From Legionella erythra (GTDB taxonomy: Bacteria; Pseudomonadota; Gammaproteobacteria; Legionellales; Legionellaceae): a DNA stretch of 64,000 bases. The notes below the pieces were generated by a model. It worked only from the letters and a program-made list of their open reading frames with translations, was not told the origin of the DNA and did not search any database. The DNA lies in assembly GCF_001467615.1 (NCBI RefSeq), contig NZ_LNYA01000033.1, positions 156 through 64,155 on the forward strand. Direction: 5' to 3'. The position numbers and the translations under genes were made by a program. Each line of letters opens with the position of its first letter. Position 1 is the stretch's first letter. Shown here piece by piece: positions 18,801-26,618 of the stretch.

Positions 18801-19078
18801 TACAAGGCAAAACACGCAATGAGGTAGTTATCCATGGAACCCTTGACCGATTAGTTCCTGTTTTAATGACAGCAGCCACTGCTGCATTGGGTTTATTCCC
18901 CTTATTGTGGGGCTCTCCTGCGGGCAAAGAATTGGAGCGACCTTTAGCACAAGTGCTTTTGGGAGGATTATTTACCTCCACGGTATTGAACATGTTTGTT
19001 GTGCCTACGGTGTACAATGCCATCGAATACTGGCGTGAACAAAGACAATCGCTTAATCAAACCAAAGAAGGAGCTTAA
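15872..19078 (+). CDS. Heavy-metal RND efflux pump (HME family), copper operon copy
   Basis: 1068 residues, full length for CusA/CzcA pumps with 12 membrane segments and two large periplasmic loops. In TM4 the motif AIAIGEVVDDGIITVEN carries the acidic residues of the proton relay; it differs from the DFGxIVDGAVxIVEN form of the second pump in this window and is closer to the CusA arrangement. The N-terminus (PVDVFPEFAPPQVVVQTQAPG) is typical of HME proteins. It would move metal ions from the periplasm or membrane out through the TolC channel, driven by protons. Cu/Ag specificity is inferred from the csoR-copA context. Confidence 0.88.
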   Translation: MFTRLIAWSLHNRPLVLALTLILCILGGYTLKQMPVDVFPEFAPPQVVVQTQAPGMATQDVETLITYPLESAINGTPGVASVRSKTSVGLSTITVVFDDQTDIYRNRQLVNERIQQATSALPPGVRPPVMLPVTSAVGWLVKYALVSKTESLETLRTLSDWTIRPRILALGGVASVVSIGGEVKQYQVRLIPERMLAYRISVEEVRKALTTANQNVPGAFLHQAGTELVVGTLGRIQTLEDIKKTLITVRNGVPITINNIATVAFGGEIKRGDGAYNTEKGVVGTISKAYGADTVTTTAKVEKALSDIKASLPKGVTLITDVFRQANFIESAIHNLTRALLEGAIIVIAVLFLFLMNWRASFITFLSMPVSFVFGIMVLHFFGIGINSMTLGGMAIAIGEVVDDGIITVENVVHRLRINRQENNPLPTIEVVFDAVLEIRSSVVYATVIISLVFLPIFFLSGIAERIFSPLAIAYIASVLGSLVVSITMVPALCYLLLVRSSEKKEDEGVSLHALSQTERHYEVATQVQSHEQETRFVIWLKRHFLVALEWAVGHCKAVVLMSLAAFVFALALLPFFGTSFLPEFHEGNFIVAMSTLPGTSLDESMRLGEQVQKALLRYPQVISISQRAGRSELDEDALPPNVSEFDVRLDFDKDESMPPDELLRRIRQDLANIPGAVFNVGQFIAHRMDEVLSGVRAQVAVKIFGDNLTTLNELGQSLERVLKTVPGVVDVNKEQQIKVPQLVIQLDREKAARYGVNVGQISEDIQVLLNGVSVSSVLEGQRTFDLYLRMEAQERDSVKAIQNMLIDAHGTGENTVNQIPLRAVADISVQPQPFAINRENVQRLLVIGFNVQGRDLGSVIGDVQQEVQEKIKLPAGYFIQYGGQFESQQQASRVILIFGGLVIFVMLILLHKAFGTLREALLVMFNLPLALIGGVISLFLASGEMSVAAMIGFITLFGIAARNGIILVSHYNQLRLQGKTRNEVVIHGTLDRLVPVLMTAATAALGLFPLLWGSPAGKELERPLAQVLLGGLFTSTVLNMFVVPTVYNAIEYWREQRQSLNQTKEGA

Positions 19079-19080
19079 GA

Positions 19081-19535
19081 TGAGACGTATGATGACTGGT
19101 ACAATGTATGTGGCAAAAAAAATGATGCATGCTGCGCTGTTGTTCTGCTTATTAAGTCCCGCACTTTACGCGCATGGCGATGAAAAGGCTCAAGAAAAAC
19201 CTACAACCATTCCAGCAATTTGGCAGGCTGTCGATAAAGAACTATCAGGTATCAATGAAGCAATTACCAACAATCGATTAGGGGAAATACATCATCATGC
19301 TTTTGCTATTAATGATCTAATGAGTAGTTTACTGCCTTTAAGCCAGTCTCTACCACAAGAGCAACTGGTAATGGTCAAAAAACAAATGGGCTACATTGAT
19401 GAGTTGGCAAAGCGTTTGGATAAAACAGGCGATGCAAACGATAAAGACGGTTCACTTGCAAACTTTGCAAAAATGCAAAAAATCATAGCTCAGATTCGTG
19501 TTCAGTACAGTGCTGAACTTAAAAAAAATCAATGA
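19081..19535 (+). CDS. Small periplasmic His-containing protein of the metal operon, copy 1
   Basis: 151 residues from the ATG at 19081 (AAGGAG eight bases upstream); an open frame extends further upstream inside the RND gene but is not the real start. Signal peptide ends near ALYAHGDE. The mature part is helical, with RLGEIHHHAFAINDL, a block also seen in the protein at 25933-26388 and in a relic at 38168. The His cluster suggests metal binding in the periplasm. It lies between the RND pump and the multicopper oxidase in one operon. No named family known to me. Confidence 0.75.
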
Positions 19536-19558
19536 AATAGTTTTTTTAAAGGATGATT

Positions 19559-21016
19559 ATGTTTAATACATCATTAAAGCGCCTCATTGCAGGTGGTATT
19601 CTAGTTGCGTGTGCGGGGGCTGTTTTAGCTAAAGCGCCCGTACAATCGACTGTGTTGCTTATCAAAAAATACCCGATTACGATAGACGGTAAAGAAACAC
19701 AACTCTTTCGTATCGAGCAGCCCGATGGCACCTGGGGTTATCATGGCATTGAGGGAGATTTTTTTGACGCCGTGGTAAAAAACACCACGGACAAACCTAC
19801 GGTAATTCACTGGCATGGTCTTATTGTCCCAAACAATCAGGATGGGGTTCCTTATGTAACACAGGAGCCTATTCCTCCAGGTGGTGAATATCATTATCGG
19901 TTCAAGCTCAAGCAATCAGGAACATACTGGATGCATTCGCATCATGATCTACAGGTACAACAATTTCTCTCTGCACCGTTTATCATTAACGAACCGCAAG
20001 AAGACAAAACAACGAAACAAGTCACGTTATTTATTGGCGATTTCAGCTACAAGTCTCCAGAGGTTATTTTTTCTGAGTTAAAAAAAGGAAACATGGCGCA
20101 TTCTGGAGCTCATATGAATCATAACACCATGGCCAACATGGATTCGATGAAAATGGATAAACCTGTCGCTGATTTAAATGATGTGACTTATGATGCGTTT
20201 CTTACCAATTATCATACGCTACAAAATCCAGAAATTGTTTCTGTAATCCCGGGACAAATTGTTCGGCTTCGTCTGATTGCAGGTTCTGCAATGACTAATT
20301 TTTTTGTTAATACGGGAACTTTGGAAGCTCAAGCGATTGCTGCTGATGGGCAAAAAATAATACCTTTTAATGGAAATGAGTTTCAATTGGCTGTTGGACA
20401 GCGTATGGATGTGTTAGTCACTATTCCGAAACAAGGGGGTACCTATCCTATTCTTGCTCAAGGAGAGGGCACATCAATGCAGACCGGATTAATTCTGACG
20501 ACAGATAGAACCAAAATAAACACGTTATCAGAAACAACAAAGAATACAGCAGGTGCTTTAAACTATGATCAGGAATTTAAGCTTCATGCACTTGCACCCC
20601 TTAAGAAAATGAAACCAGGTCAGACATTGACGGTCAATTTGGAAGGGACAATGAAGCCTTATTCCTGGACTATAAACAAACAAGCCTGGCCTGAGATTAA
20701 GCCATTGCTTGTTGCTCCCAATAAACGAATCGAGATGGTATTTGTCAATAAAACCCCGATGGCGCATCCCATGCATTTACATGGACACGTGTTTCAAGTG
20801 ACTGAAATTGATGGAAAGCAATTAGCAAATGGAGCGATGAGAGATACTGTTTTGGTCCTACCTAAGTCTACGGTTAAAGTTCAATTTGATAGTGATAATC
20901 CCGGAAATTGGATGATGCATTGTCACATGCTCTATCATCAAGAAAGCGGCATGATGACCATTATGAATTACCCAGGGGTTAAAATGCCCACATTGATAAT
21001 GAAGCATCAACAATAG
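19559..21016 (+). CDS. Periplasmic multicopper oxidase (CueO/PcoA-like)
   Basis: 485 residues from ATG 19559 (AAAGGA six bases upstream; the ATG at 19553 is too close to it). Signal peptide at 1-25 (AGGILVACAGAVLAKA). All four copper-binding blocks are present: HWHGLIVP, YWMHSHHD, HPMHLHGHVFQV and HCHMLYHQESGMM, the last holding the type 1 Cys and axial Met. A Met/His-rich insert (~185-202, HMNHNTMANMDSMKMD) fits cuprous oxidase or copper-tolerance enzymes. It would oxidise toxic Cu(I) to Cu(II) in the periplasm. Last gene of the copper operon; an intrinsic terminator overlaps its stop codon. Confidence 0.92.
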   Translation: MFNTSLKRLIAGGILVACAGAVLAKAPVQSTVLLIKKYPITIDGKETQLFRIEQPDGTWGYHGIEGDFFDAVVKNTTDKPTVIHWHGLIVPNNQDGVPYVTQEPIPPGGEYHYRFKLKQSGTYWMHSHHDLQVQQFLSAPFIINEPQEDKTTKQVTLFIGDFSYKSPEVIFSELKKGNMAHSGAHMNHNTMANMDSMKMDKPVADLNDVTYDAFLTNYHTLQNPEIVSVIPGQIVRLRLIAGSAMTNFFVNTGTLEAQAIAADGQKIIPFNGNEFQLAVGQRMDVLVTIPKQGGTYPILAQGEGTSMQTGLILTTDRTKINTLSETTKNTAGALNYDQEFKLHALAPLKKMKPGQTLTVNLEGTMKPYSWTINKQAWPEIKPLLVAPNKRIEMVFVNKTPMAHPMHLHGHVFQVTEIDGKQLANGAMRDTVLVLPKSTVKVQFDSDNPGNWMMHCHMLYHQESGMMTIMNYPGVKMPTLIMKHQQ

Positions 21017-21049
21017 CCCTTTGCATCGATGCTGCAAAAGGGCTATTTT
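21012..21049. terminator. Bidirectional intrinsic terminator
   Basis: AATAGCCCTTTGCA at 21012-21025 pairs with TGCAAAAGGGCTATT at 21033-21047, followed by TT on the plus strand and preceded by AA on the other. It overlaps the oxidase stop codon and ends transcription from both convergent operons. Confidence 0.8.
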
Positions 21050-21051
21050 AA

Positions 21052-21381
21052 CTAGGCCATTTTTTCACAGGCTTCAGCACACTGGTAACACGCTTTTGCG
21101 CAGCGTTGACAGTGCTCCATGTGCTGATGCTTACTGCATTCATCACCACAAGCGCGACAAATCTTGGCGCATAGGGCACAAATTTCTTTGGCAAAAGGTG
21201 AATTACGTGCCATCATTTCAATCGCTAAGGCACATATCGAGGCGCAATCCCTATCCAACGAAATACAACGAGCCAAGTCGTTACAATCTTCCTCATGCAG
21301 GCATACGTTTGCACAATGTTCGCATTCCAATAAACAGACTTGGCATGCTTTGATGCACATGTCATACTGTTGATGTGTCAT
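21052..21381 (-). CDS. Cysteine-rich four-helix copper-storage protein (Csp/DUF326-like)
   Basis: 109 residues from ATG 21381 (GGGAG seven bases upstream). Cys residues are spaced along helices in the pattern CxxxC/CxxC (MCIKACQVCLLECEHCANVC, then CALCAKICRACGDEC and CQRCAKACYQCAEAC), as in Csp copper-storage proteins that fill a four-helix bundle with Cu(I). There is no signal peptide, so it fits the cytosolic Csp3 type. One base separates it from the upstream DUF305 gene, so they form a minus-strand operon facing the copper operon. Confidence 0.88.
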   Translation of the reverse strand: MTHQQYDMCIKACQVCLLECEHCANVCLHEEDCNDLARCISLDRDCASICALAIEMMARNSPFAKEICALCAKICRACGDECSKHQHMEHCQRCAKACYQCAEACEKMA

Positions 21382-21382
21382 A

Positions 21383-21754
21383 TCAATCTCCCTTTTTAGG
21401 TTGTCCATACCATTCGTTACGCCAAGCTTTTAATTGTTCTATTTCTTTCTCTTGAGCGTTAATAATTTGTTGCGCCATGGCTTTAAGTTCCGGGTGAGTC
21501 GCATTGTTCAACGCGTTTTTAGCCATCATGAGAGCAGCCTCATGATGAGGAATCATTAAATCAATGAAGCGTTTATCGTACTGATTGTCTTTATTACCTA
21601 GTTTATCCATCATCATGTGATCCATAGCGGCTTGGCATTTGGTCATTGAACCTGAGGGGTTCGTCATGCAATCACATGGTTTGTTTGCCCAAAGTGAGAT
21701 GGGAAGCATTAAAATAATTCCAATACTACTGGCGATAACTATTTTTCGAAACAT
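21383..21754 (-). CDS. Secreted DUF305-family protein
   Basis: 123 residues: signal peptide (IVIASSIGIILMLPISLWA), a short Cys/Met region (CDCMTNPSGSMTKCQAAMDHMMMD), then a DUF305 core with IDLMIPHHEAALMMAKNAL, the His-His and Met motif of that ferritin-like family. DUF305 proteins often occur in copper-resistance loci; the His/Met/Cys content suggests periplasmic copper binding. It is transcribed with the Csp gene; its promoter should lie in 21755-21950. Confidence 0.85.
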   Translation of the reverse strand: MFRKIVIASSIGIILMLPISLWANKPCDCMTNPSGSMTKCQAAMDHMMMDKLGNKDNQYDKRFIDLMIPHHEAALMMAKNALNNATHPELKAMAQQIINAQEKEIEQLKAWRNEWYGQPKKGD

Positions 21755-21952
21755 AAGCTCTCCTTGCGATTTAAAGTATCATTATTTATCTTCCAACACT
21801 AAAATATAGACTAGGGATAGTAATTTGTAATTAGTGGAAAACCTTATTTGCGGCTTAACTGATCATGGTTTTTATTTGGACACAGGTTAAGATATATTAA
21901 TAATGTCTGCATATGTTATCCTGCATAAAGGCTAATTTAAGGAAAATACATC

Positions 21953-22114
21953 ATGAAGATGAGTTTTAAAAAAATTACTTTTTTGTTAGGGCTTTTATTA
22001 ATCAGTTGTCATTTGATGTCTTGCGTGGAACGCTCTTCTAAGGCGCCTCAAAATGAGGAGTATCAAGGAGGTTTTGGCGGTGATGGCGGTCATATTCACG
22101 AACCAGAAGAATAG
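21953..22114 (+). CDS. Small lipoprotein with YQGGFGGDGGH motif, copy 1
   Basis: 53 residues, ATG 21953 with AAGGAAA upstream. A hydrophobic signal with a lipobox-like LLISC or LMSC is followed by a short polar linker and the C-terminal block YQGGFGGDGGHIHEP. A paralogue at 36715-36879 has the same block. The mature peptide is only about 30 residues and glycine- and His-rich, so metal binding at the membrane surface is possible. The family is not one I recognise. Confidence 0.65.
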   Translation: MKMSFKKITFLLGLLLISCHLMSCVERSSKAPQNEEYQGGFGGDGGHIHEPEE

Positions 22115-22212
22115 CCAAAGAGGTTATTACCCAAACTAAAATGATATTTTTTTATTGGATGTCTATGGTTACTTATCCGGCTCTGTGGGCTTTTTTTTCT
22201 TCCAAGTAAACA

Positions 22213-23706
22213 TTAAACATCAATAAATTTAAAATTATTTCTTCCTTCCGATTTTGCGATATATAGCGCTTTATCGGCTTGTTTAATAAGGATGCTTAGG
22301 TCATCCCCATCTTTGGGATAAATGCTGATACCGATACTGGCCGTAATTGAAATCTTATGTGGCTTTATTTTTATTGGTTTTGCTATGGTATTTAGAATTT
22401 TTTTGGCAACTTCAACGACTTGATCTGAACTAGGGAGTTCAGTGAGGGCTATTATAAACTCATCACCGCCTTGACGAATGAGGATATCGGTTGCACGGAC
22501 GGTTGTTTTTAATCGAGATCCTATCTCTAGAAGTAAGAGATCCCCGATGTCATGCCCCAATGAATCATTGATCTCTTTAAAATGGTCTAAGTCCATGAAC
22601 AAAATGGCCATCTGGTTTTGGTGTCGTTTTGCATAGGACAAGGCAAGTTCAAATGATGCATCCAATTGCTTTCTATTTCCCAATCCGGTCAAAACATCAT
22701 GATATGCAATGTATTTTAGTTCTCCTTCTGCTTGTTTTTGGGCATCAATATTTTGAATTTGCGCAATAAAATAGAGGGGTTGGTTTTCGGCATTTCGTAT
22801 TAAAGAGCCACTGAGTAAAATCCAAATGACATGACCATTCTTTTGAATATAACGCTTTTCCATATGATAGAAACTAATAACACCTGCTAATAATTGTTGG
22901 ACATAATTTAGATCCAGTTCTAAATCATCAGGATAAGTGATGGTCTGAAAATCTAAATTTAATAATTCTTCTTCAGTGTAACCAACGATTTGGCAAAGAG
23001 ACTGATTTACTTTGAGCCATCTTCCTTCTAATGAAACTATTGCCATCCCATTCGCAGCAGAATCAAACGCAGAACGAAAACGAGATTCACTTTCCTCCAA
23101 AATCGAATTGTTAGCCACTAATCTATCTACTAAATCTAAATTTTCATAACGTAATTTAAAATTGGTATTAAGCAGCTTATTTCCCATCCAGGAGACCATA
23201 ATTACAAAACAGAAGTAAATCAGTAAAGCTATTCCAAGTAAAAAATAGGTTGAGGCACTTTGTAGGAATAACCATATACTTAAGGGTAGAAGGATTAAAA
23301 TAAAAAAAAGGATGCTTGCAATCATATTCGGCTGAAGAGTATGCAGTCCCCCAGATACAACACCTATGCTAATGATGATGACCATCATTTGAGATAACAG
23401 GTTATTAGGTGGCATGAGCATTGAGCCCGATATTCCCCAAAGTGCCCCATAAATAATTGCTAGACCTATTAAAAATTTTAAATAATATTCAGTTGGTAAA
23501 GGATGGTTGCGATTAATAATAAATACACTACCGTGTAAAACAATAGTGAATATTGCGGTCATAAACCACATCAAAAGGTATGTGTGATTTACTTCGTTAT
23601 CCAGTCCAACAAAGACTATTAAGAAACAAAAAAAATGAGCTGGAATGCTAAAAAATAAGTTATCATTGAGCAGCGCTATTCGATCCGCATCTATTTTTTT
23701 AGTCAC
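22213..23706 (-). CDS. Membrane-bound PAS-GGDEF diguanylate cyclase
   Basis: 497 residues; starts at a GTG with a weak ribosome site. N-terminal half has about six to seven membrane segments (~15-185), then a PAS domain (~205-330, GMAIVSLEGRWLKVNQSLCQIVGY) and a GGDEF domain (~335-497) with an intact RQGGDEF active site and FMDLDHFKEIND. It should make cyclic di-GMP from GTP in response to a membrane or ligand cue. No EAL domain is fused or nearby. It is transcribed alone, facing the lipoprotein gene. Confidence 0.9.
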   Translation of the reverse strand: MTKKIDADRIALLNDNLFFSIPAHFFCFLIVFVGLDNEVNHTYLLMWFMTAIFTIVLHGSVFIINRNHPLPTEYYLKFLIGLAIIYGALWGISGSMLMPPNNLLSQMMVIIISIGVVSGGLHTLQPNMIASILFFILILLPLSIWLFLQSASTYFLLGIALLIYFCFVIMVSWMGNKLLNTNFKLRYENLDLVDRLVANNSILEESESRFRSAFDSAANGMAIVSLEGRWLKVNQSLCQIVGYTEEELLNLDFQTITYPDDLELDLNYVQQLLAGVISFYHMEKRYIQKNGHVIWILLSGSLIRNAENQPLYFIAQIQNIDAQKQAEGELKYIAYHDVLTGLGNRKQLDASFELALSYAKRHQNQMAILFMDLDHFKEINDSLGHDIGDLLLLEIGSRLKTTVRATDILIRQGGDEFIIALTELPSSDQVVEVAKKILNTIAKPIKIKPHKISITASIGISIYPKDGDDLSILIKQADKALYIAKSEGRNNFKFIDV

Positions 23707-23967
23707 TTCTCTTTGATTCCAGGTTTTTCATGGGTATGTTAAAATCTCTTAGAAATTGTTTTGTCAATTAAGACAAATCTGTTTTCATAAGTAGATAGCC
23801 AATTCACTTACTATATGCTAGTTAATTCTTTGTAAAATATGAGTATATTAGTAAGTGACTTCATATTCCAATAATTGATTGGTTCATATCGCATTAAATA
23901 CTGTTTTTCGAGACTAAAATAGAATAAGGCTGATCAAAGGTATTTAAGTATTAAAAACCCATATCAA

Positions 23968-24055
23968 TTTAAAATATCGCAATTCCTTAAATGCTTTATT
24001 TGCAATAATATTACTTGTTTTTTTCTTGACGGAATATTTGAATTTTACAATAGGG
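23968..24055 (-). pseudogene. Relic of the 3' end of an ORF6N-type gene
   Basis: The minus strand reads PIVKFKYSVKKK, matching the tail (AIVKFKYTVKKK) of the ORF6N gene at 40131-40675, and the following DNA (TTTAAA..ATATCGC) is also shared. Only the tail is left; the rest of the gene is not visible here. Confidence 0.45.
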
Positions 24056-24471
24056 GTTTCGGGAAGGAAATTACCATTTTATGCTGTGGCATATTATGTG
24101 AATAATTATTTTATCAATTTTTAGAGAGTTATAATGGTTAAATTTAAGACCTTACAATGAAAAGCTTAAATTCCGCGTATGTGTTATGTGAATAATCAAC
24201 CCCTGCGTTAACATAGTAGTTTGCTTCACATAATACAGTGAAAAAGGTCATAATTATTCATATATGTCTACTTATGCGAATAATTTTCAGGGCAAAAACA
24301 GGCGTTTTTAGGTGGAAATCTGATTTTTAGGGTTAGATAAAAGATCTGTTAATTCATTGGGTTAGAGCAAGACAGCATAAAATGGTAAATTGCTTACCTA
24401 AACCACCTATATGGTTTTTACGAACTATTTAATATTAAGAGAAGCATTAGTGACGATTAGGCAAATCGAGG
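24056..24471. repeat. Gene-free AT-rich stretch with three spaced direct repeats
   Basis: TTATGTGAATAAT at 24094 and 24184 and TTATGCGAATAAT at 24272 are spaced about 90 bp apart; inverted partial copies (TTCACATAA near 24224, ATTATTCAT near 24252) lie between. No gene is seen. Together with 23707-23967, which shows nothing clear, this forms a gap of over 700 bp of apparently decayed DNA. Confidence 0.45.
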
Positions 24472-24647
24472 ACATTATTTCAACTTCTTTTGCCTGCCTT
24501 TTTGTCCTTTACCTACTTTAAACATAATATTTGCACTTTCAGGTAATGTTCCAAACCACTTGTTTGTATAGCGCTGAAATGAACAAAATAATCTTCACTA
24601 CTGCTTTCATTAAACCATTTTAATTTTCCACGAATTTTATCTGTCAT
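24472..24647 (-). pseudogene. Broken cold-shock protein gene
   Basis: Starts [14 protein letters not shown], then [10 protein letters not shown], like the intact CspA-type protein at 39400-39609. About eight codons with the GFGFI RNA-binding motif are deleted, one frameshift follows near the middle and another near the end. It cannot make a working cold-shock protein. It lies just downstream of the 259-residue membrane gene, the same order as the intact csp and a remnant of that gene at 39.4-40.0 kb. Confidence 0.75.
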
Positions 24648-24724
24648 TTGGGTTCCTAGTCATTTAATGAATCTAATTTAGTTTTATGCGGGATGTTACA
24701 TGATGTCAATAGAGATAACCTCTG

Positions 24725-25504
24725 TTAACTTTTCATCTCTCGCAGAAGAAAAAGACTCACATCATCCATGGTTTCATGTCCCTCTCTAAATGGTTTCTCT
24801 AATACTCTGATGAGTCGTCCAATATAGAGAAAAAAATAGGCAATGAAGCCAAAGAGTATAAATGATTCTGGAGAGCCTTCAGTCGTTAAGAACAGAAGAA
24901 ACAAGGTGAGAAAACCTATGAGTGATTCAGCCAAAATATGGACGGAGGGAATGAATTGAGTCCTTTGGATTTGATATATTCGTAATACTATTTTTCGTAA
25001 TACACCTTGTTCTATTTTTAAGCGAACAAGAAAATTAGGCGCCATACCTAATTGTTCCATCTCTGAGAAGGATGATGCCAATTGGTTGATTGCATTGAGA
25101 CAAGGATCTAAATCGTGGTGATCTCCTTCATGATCTATTCCTTTAAAAAAGAGGTGAACTATTTTATTAATAGTGATAAGAATTTTTTTTAAATCAAATT
25201 CCTTATTTTTCTGATGAAAAAGGGTTGCTTCTTCTAATATATTTTCAAGAGTGGCTCGGATTTCTGCTGGAAATTTTTCGGCTTCTTTAAAGTCTGCTAA
25301 AATCCCAGCAAGTAAAATACTGATGATGAAAATGGCTCCGGCCATTGTGCTTGTAAAAAGAGGGCTTACGGCTACAAATTCTAAATTGAAGCGATGAATA
25401 AAAAATTTGGTGACAACTAATAAAATCATAAGAGGTACAACCCACAAACAGATATGAAATTTTTTGATACCGTTGCTGTTCTTTTGATGTTTATGGCTCT
25501 TCAT
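24725..25504 (-). CDS. Membrane protein of unknown function (259 aa)
   Basis: Four likely membrane segments: ~20-38, ~50-72, ~190-212 and ~214-234, with a soluble helical loop of ~115 residues between the two pairs (bestrophin-like/DUF4239-like layout, not certain). The loop contains HEGDHHDLD, a possible metal site. A truncated, frameshifted copy of its 3' part lies at 39696-39990. It stands beside metal and small membrane genes. Function unknown. Confidence 0.65.
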   Translation of the reverse strand: MKSHKHQKNSNGIKKFHICLWVVPLMILLVVTKFFIHRFNLEFVAVSPLFTSTMAGAIFIISILLAGILADFKEAEKFPAEIRATLENILEEATLFHQKNKEFDLKKILITINKIVHLFFKGIDHEGDHHDLDPCLNAINQLASSFSEMEQLGMAPNFLVRLKIEQGVLRKIVLRIYQIQRTQFIPSVHILAESLIGFLTLFLLFLTTEGSPESFILFGFIAYFFLYIGRLIRVLEKPFREGHETMDDVSLFLLREMKS

Positions 25505-25657
25505 TACCGCTCATCCCTTACTGATTTTTGATAGATTGAATGGGTATCACTATCCCTAAACTCAACTATACATTGATTTAATGAGGATTCAATTTATTAA
25601 TTGATTGCATGCACACGACTCAAAGAGGTGTTTAGCCTTTAAGGTTTTACACGGAAA

Positions 25658-25849
25658 TTAAGTGTTCATTGAAAGCACATCAAGAAAGTATGAGAGAGTA
25701 AAGGCAATTAAAGCAAAACCAGAAAGAATAAACCCCATACGCCTCATTGTTTTTCCAAATTGTCCATTGGCGAGAATTAACAATATAATTCCTATGGCGA
25801 AAATAACACCGCTTATAGCAAGAATACTATGATTAAACACGATGTCCAT
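25658..25849 (-). CDS. Small two-helix membrane protein (63 aa)
   Basis: Two hydrophobic segments (~9-28 and ~37-58) with a short basic turn (GKTMRRMG). AAAGAG lies just before the ATG at 25849. It is in line with the other minus-strand genes of this block. No family recognised; a protein of similar layout but different sequence lies at 36907-37083. Confidence 0.6.
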   Translation of the reverse strand: MDIVFNHSILAISGVIFAIGIILLILANGQFGKTMRRMGFILSGFALIAFTLSYFLDVLSMNT

Positions 25850-25932
25850 TATCTCTTTTTTATCAAAGGAGTTGATACAAGTATAGATGGAATTAGAATT
25901 AATAATGGAAAATCCATTAAAGAGATTGTTAA

Positions 25933-26388
25933 TTATTGGGTGTGTTTTTTAATGGAGTAATAGGTATGGAGTTCATCTATAAGACTTTGTAATTTTTTAT
26001 ATTGGTCTTGAGTTTCATCGTAGTCATTTGCATCGCTGCTTGCATCCATTTGAGTGGCCAGTTTTTTAATAGATGCAATATGGTTTTGAAGTATCTTTAA
26101 TTGTGTTGGTGATAGATGTTGGCTTAATTTAGGTAGGGCCTTTACCAATTCAAGAACAGCAAAAACATGATAGTGCACTTCACTTAACTGGTTCATCTCA
26201 AGCATTTTATCAAGAGCGGCATTGTATTCGTCTATTTCTTGAAAAACTTCTGGGATGGTTTTAGGAATAATCACCTTTGACACGGGATGCTCACTGGCGA
26301 AGGCTAAGGATATAGAGAATATAAAAAGAAAAATAATTTTAGCGCTTGGTGTCATTCGCGTGTTTTGTATTAAACTTCTCATATTCAT
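25933..26388 (-). CDS. Small periplasmic His-containing protein, copy 2
   Basis: 151 residues. A signal peptide (IIFLFIFSISLAFA) is followed by a helical domain with QLSEVHYHVFAVLELVKALP, aligned with the protein of the copper operon (19081-19535), and DASSDANDYDETQDQ matching its TGDANDKDG. GAGG lies before the ATG. This copy is next to a lipoprotein gene and not directly in a pump operon, though pumps lie within 2 kb. Probably a periplasmic metal-binding accessory; unnamed family. Confidence 0.7.
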   Translation of the reverse strand: MNMRSLIQNTRMTPSAKIIFLFIFSISLAFASEHPVSKVIIPKTIPEVFQEIDEYNAALDKMLEMNQLSEVHYHVFAVLELVKALPKLSQHLSPTQLKILQNHIASIKKLATQMDASSDANDYDETQDQYKKLQSLIDELHTYYSIKKHTQ

Positions 26389-26427
26389 CAGTGCCTCATC
26401 TAAAAAGTAACTACATCTCGTTTACTA

Positions 26428-26580
26428 TTAATGCCGTCCTGGGTGTCCCGATGGGCGATACCCCCCTCCTGGGTTCTTCTTATGCGTGTGTGTATCTCCA
26501 GTTGTTGAAGTACAAGAGGATAGAACCATTAAAATTAAAATTAGGATACTTATTTTATTTAAGAGCTTAAAAAATCGCAT
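26428..26580 (-). CDS. Small lipoprotein rich in His, Gly and Pro
   Basis: 50 residues, ATG 26580 with AAGGAC upstream. A hydrophobic segment ends in the lipobox VLSSC, followed by a mature part with THTHKK and GGGYRPSGHPGRH. It is in the same strand and block as the periplasmic His protein. His-rich and lipid-anchored, so a surface metal-binding role is possible. It resembles the YQGGFGG lipoproteins in design, not clearly in sequence. Confidence 0.6.
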   Translation of the reverse strand: MRFFKLLNKISILILILMVLSSCTSTTGDTHTHKKNPGGGYRPSGHPGRH

Positions 26581-26618
26581 GGGGCTGTCCTTAGTCATTT
26601 AATAATTCCTTTCAAAGA

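Noticed and set aside
15872..19078. Long open frames on the opposite strand of the pump genes
   Set aside because: They lie inside strongly supported genes, lack ribosome sites and give low-complexity products; they are shadows.
22180..22205. GC-containing segment followed by eight T near the end of the lipoprotein gene as an intrinsic terminator
   Set aside because: The possible stem (GCTC/GGGC) is four pairs with a wobble, too weak to list although a T-run is present.
23707..24724. Search for tRNA or rRNA genes in the gene-poor stretch
   Set aside because: No cloverleaf-like pattern or conserved rRNA segment could be recognised here or elsewhere in the window.
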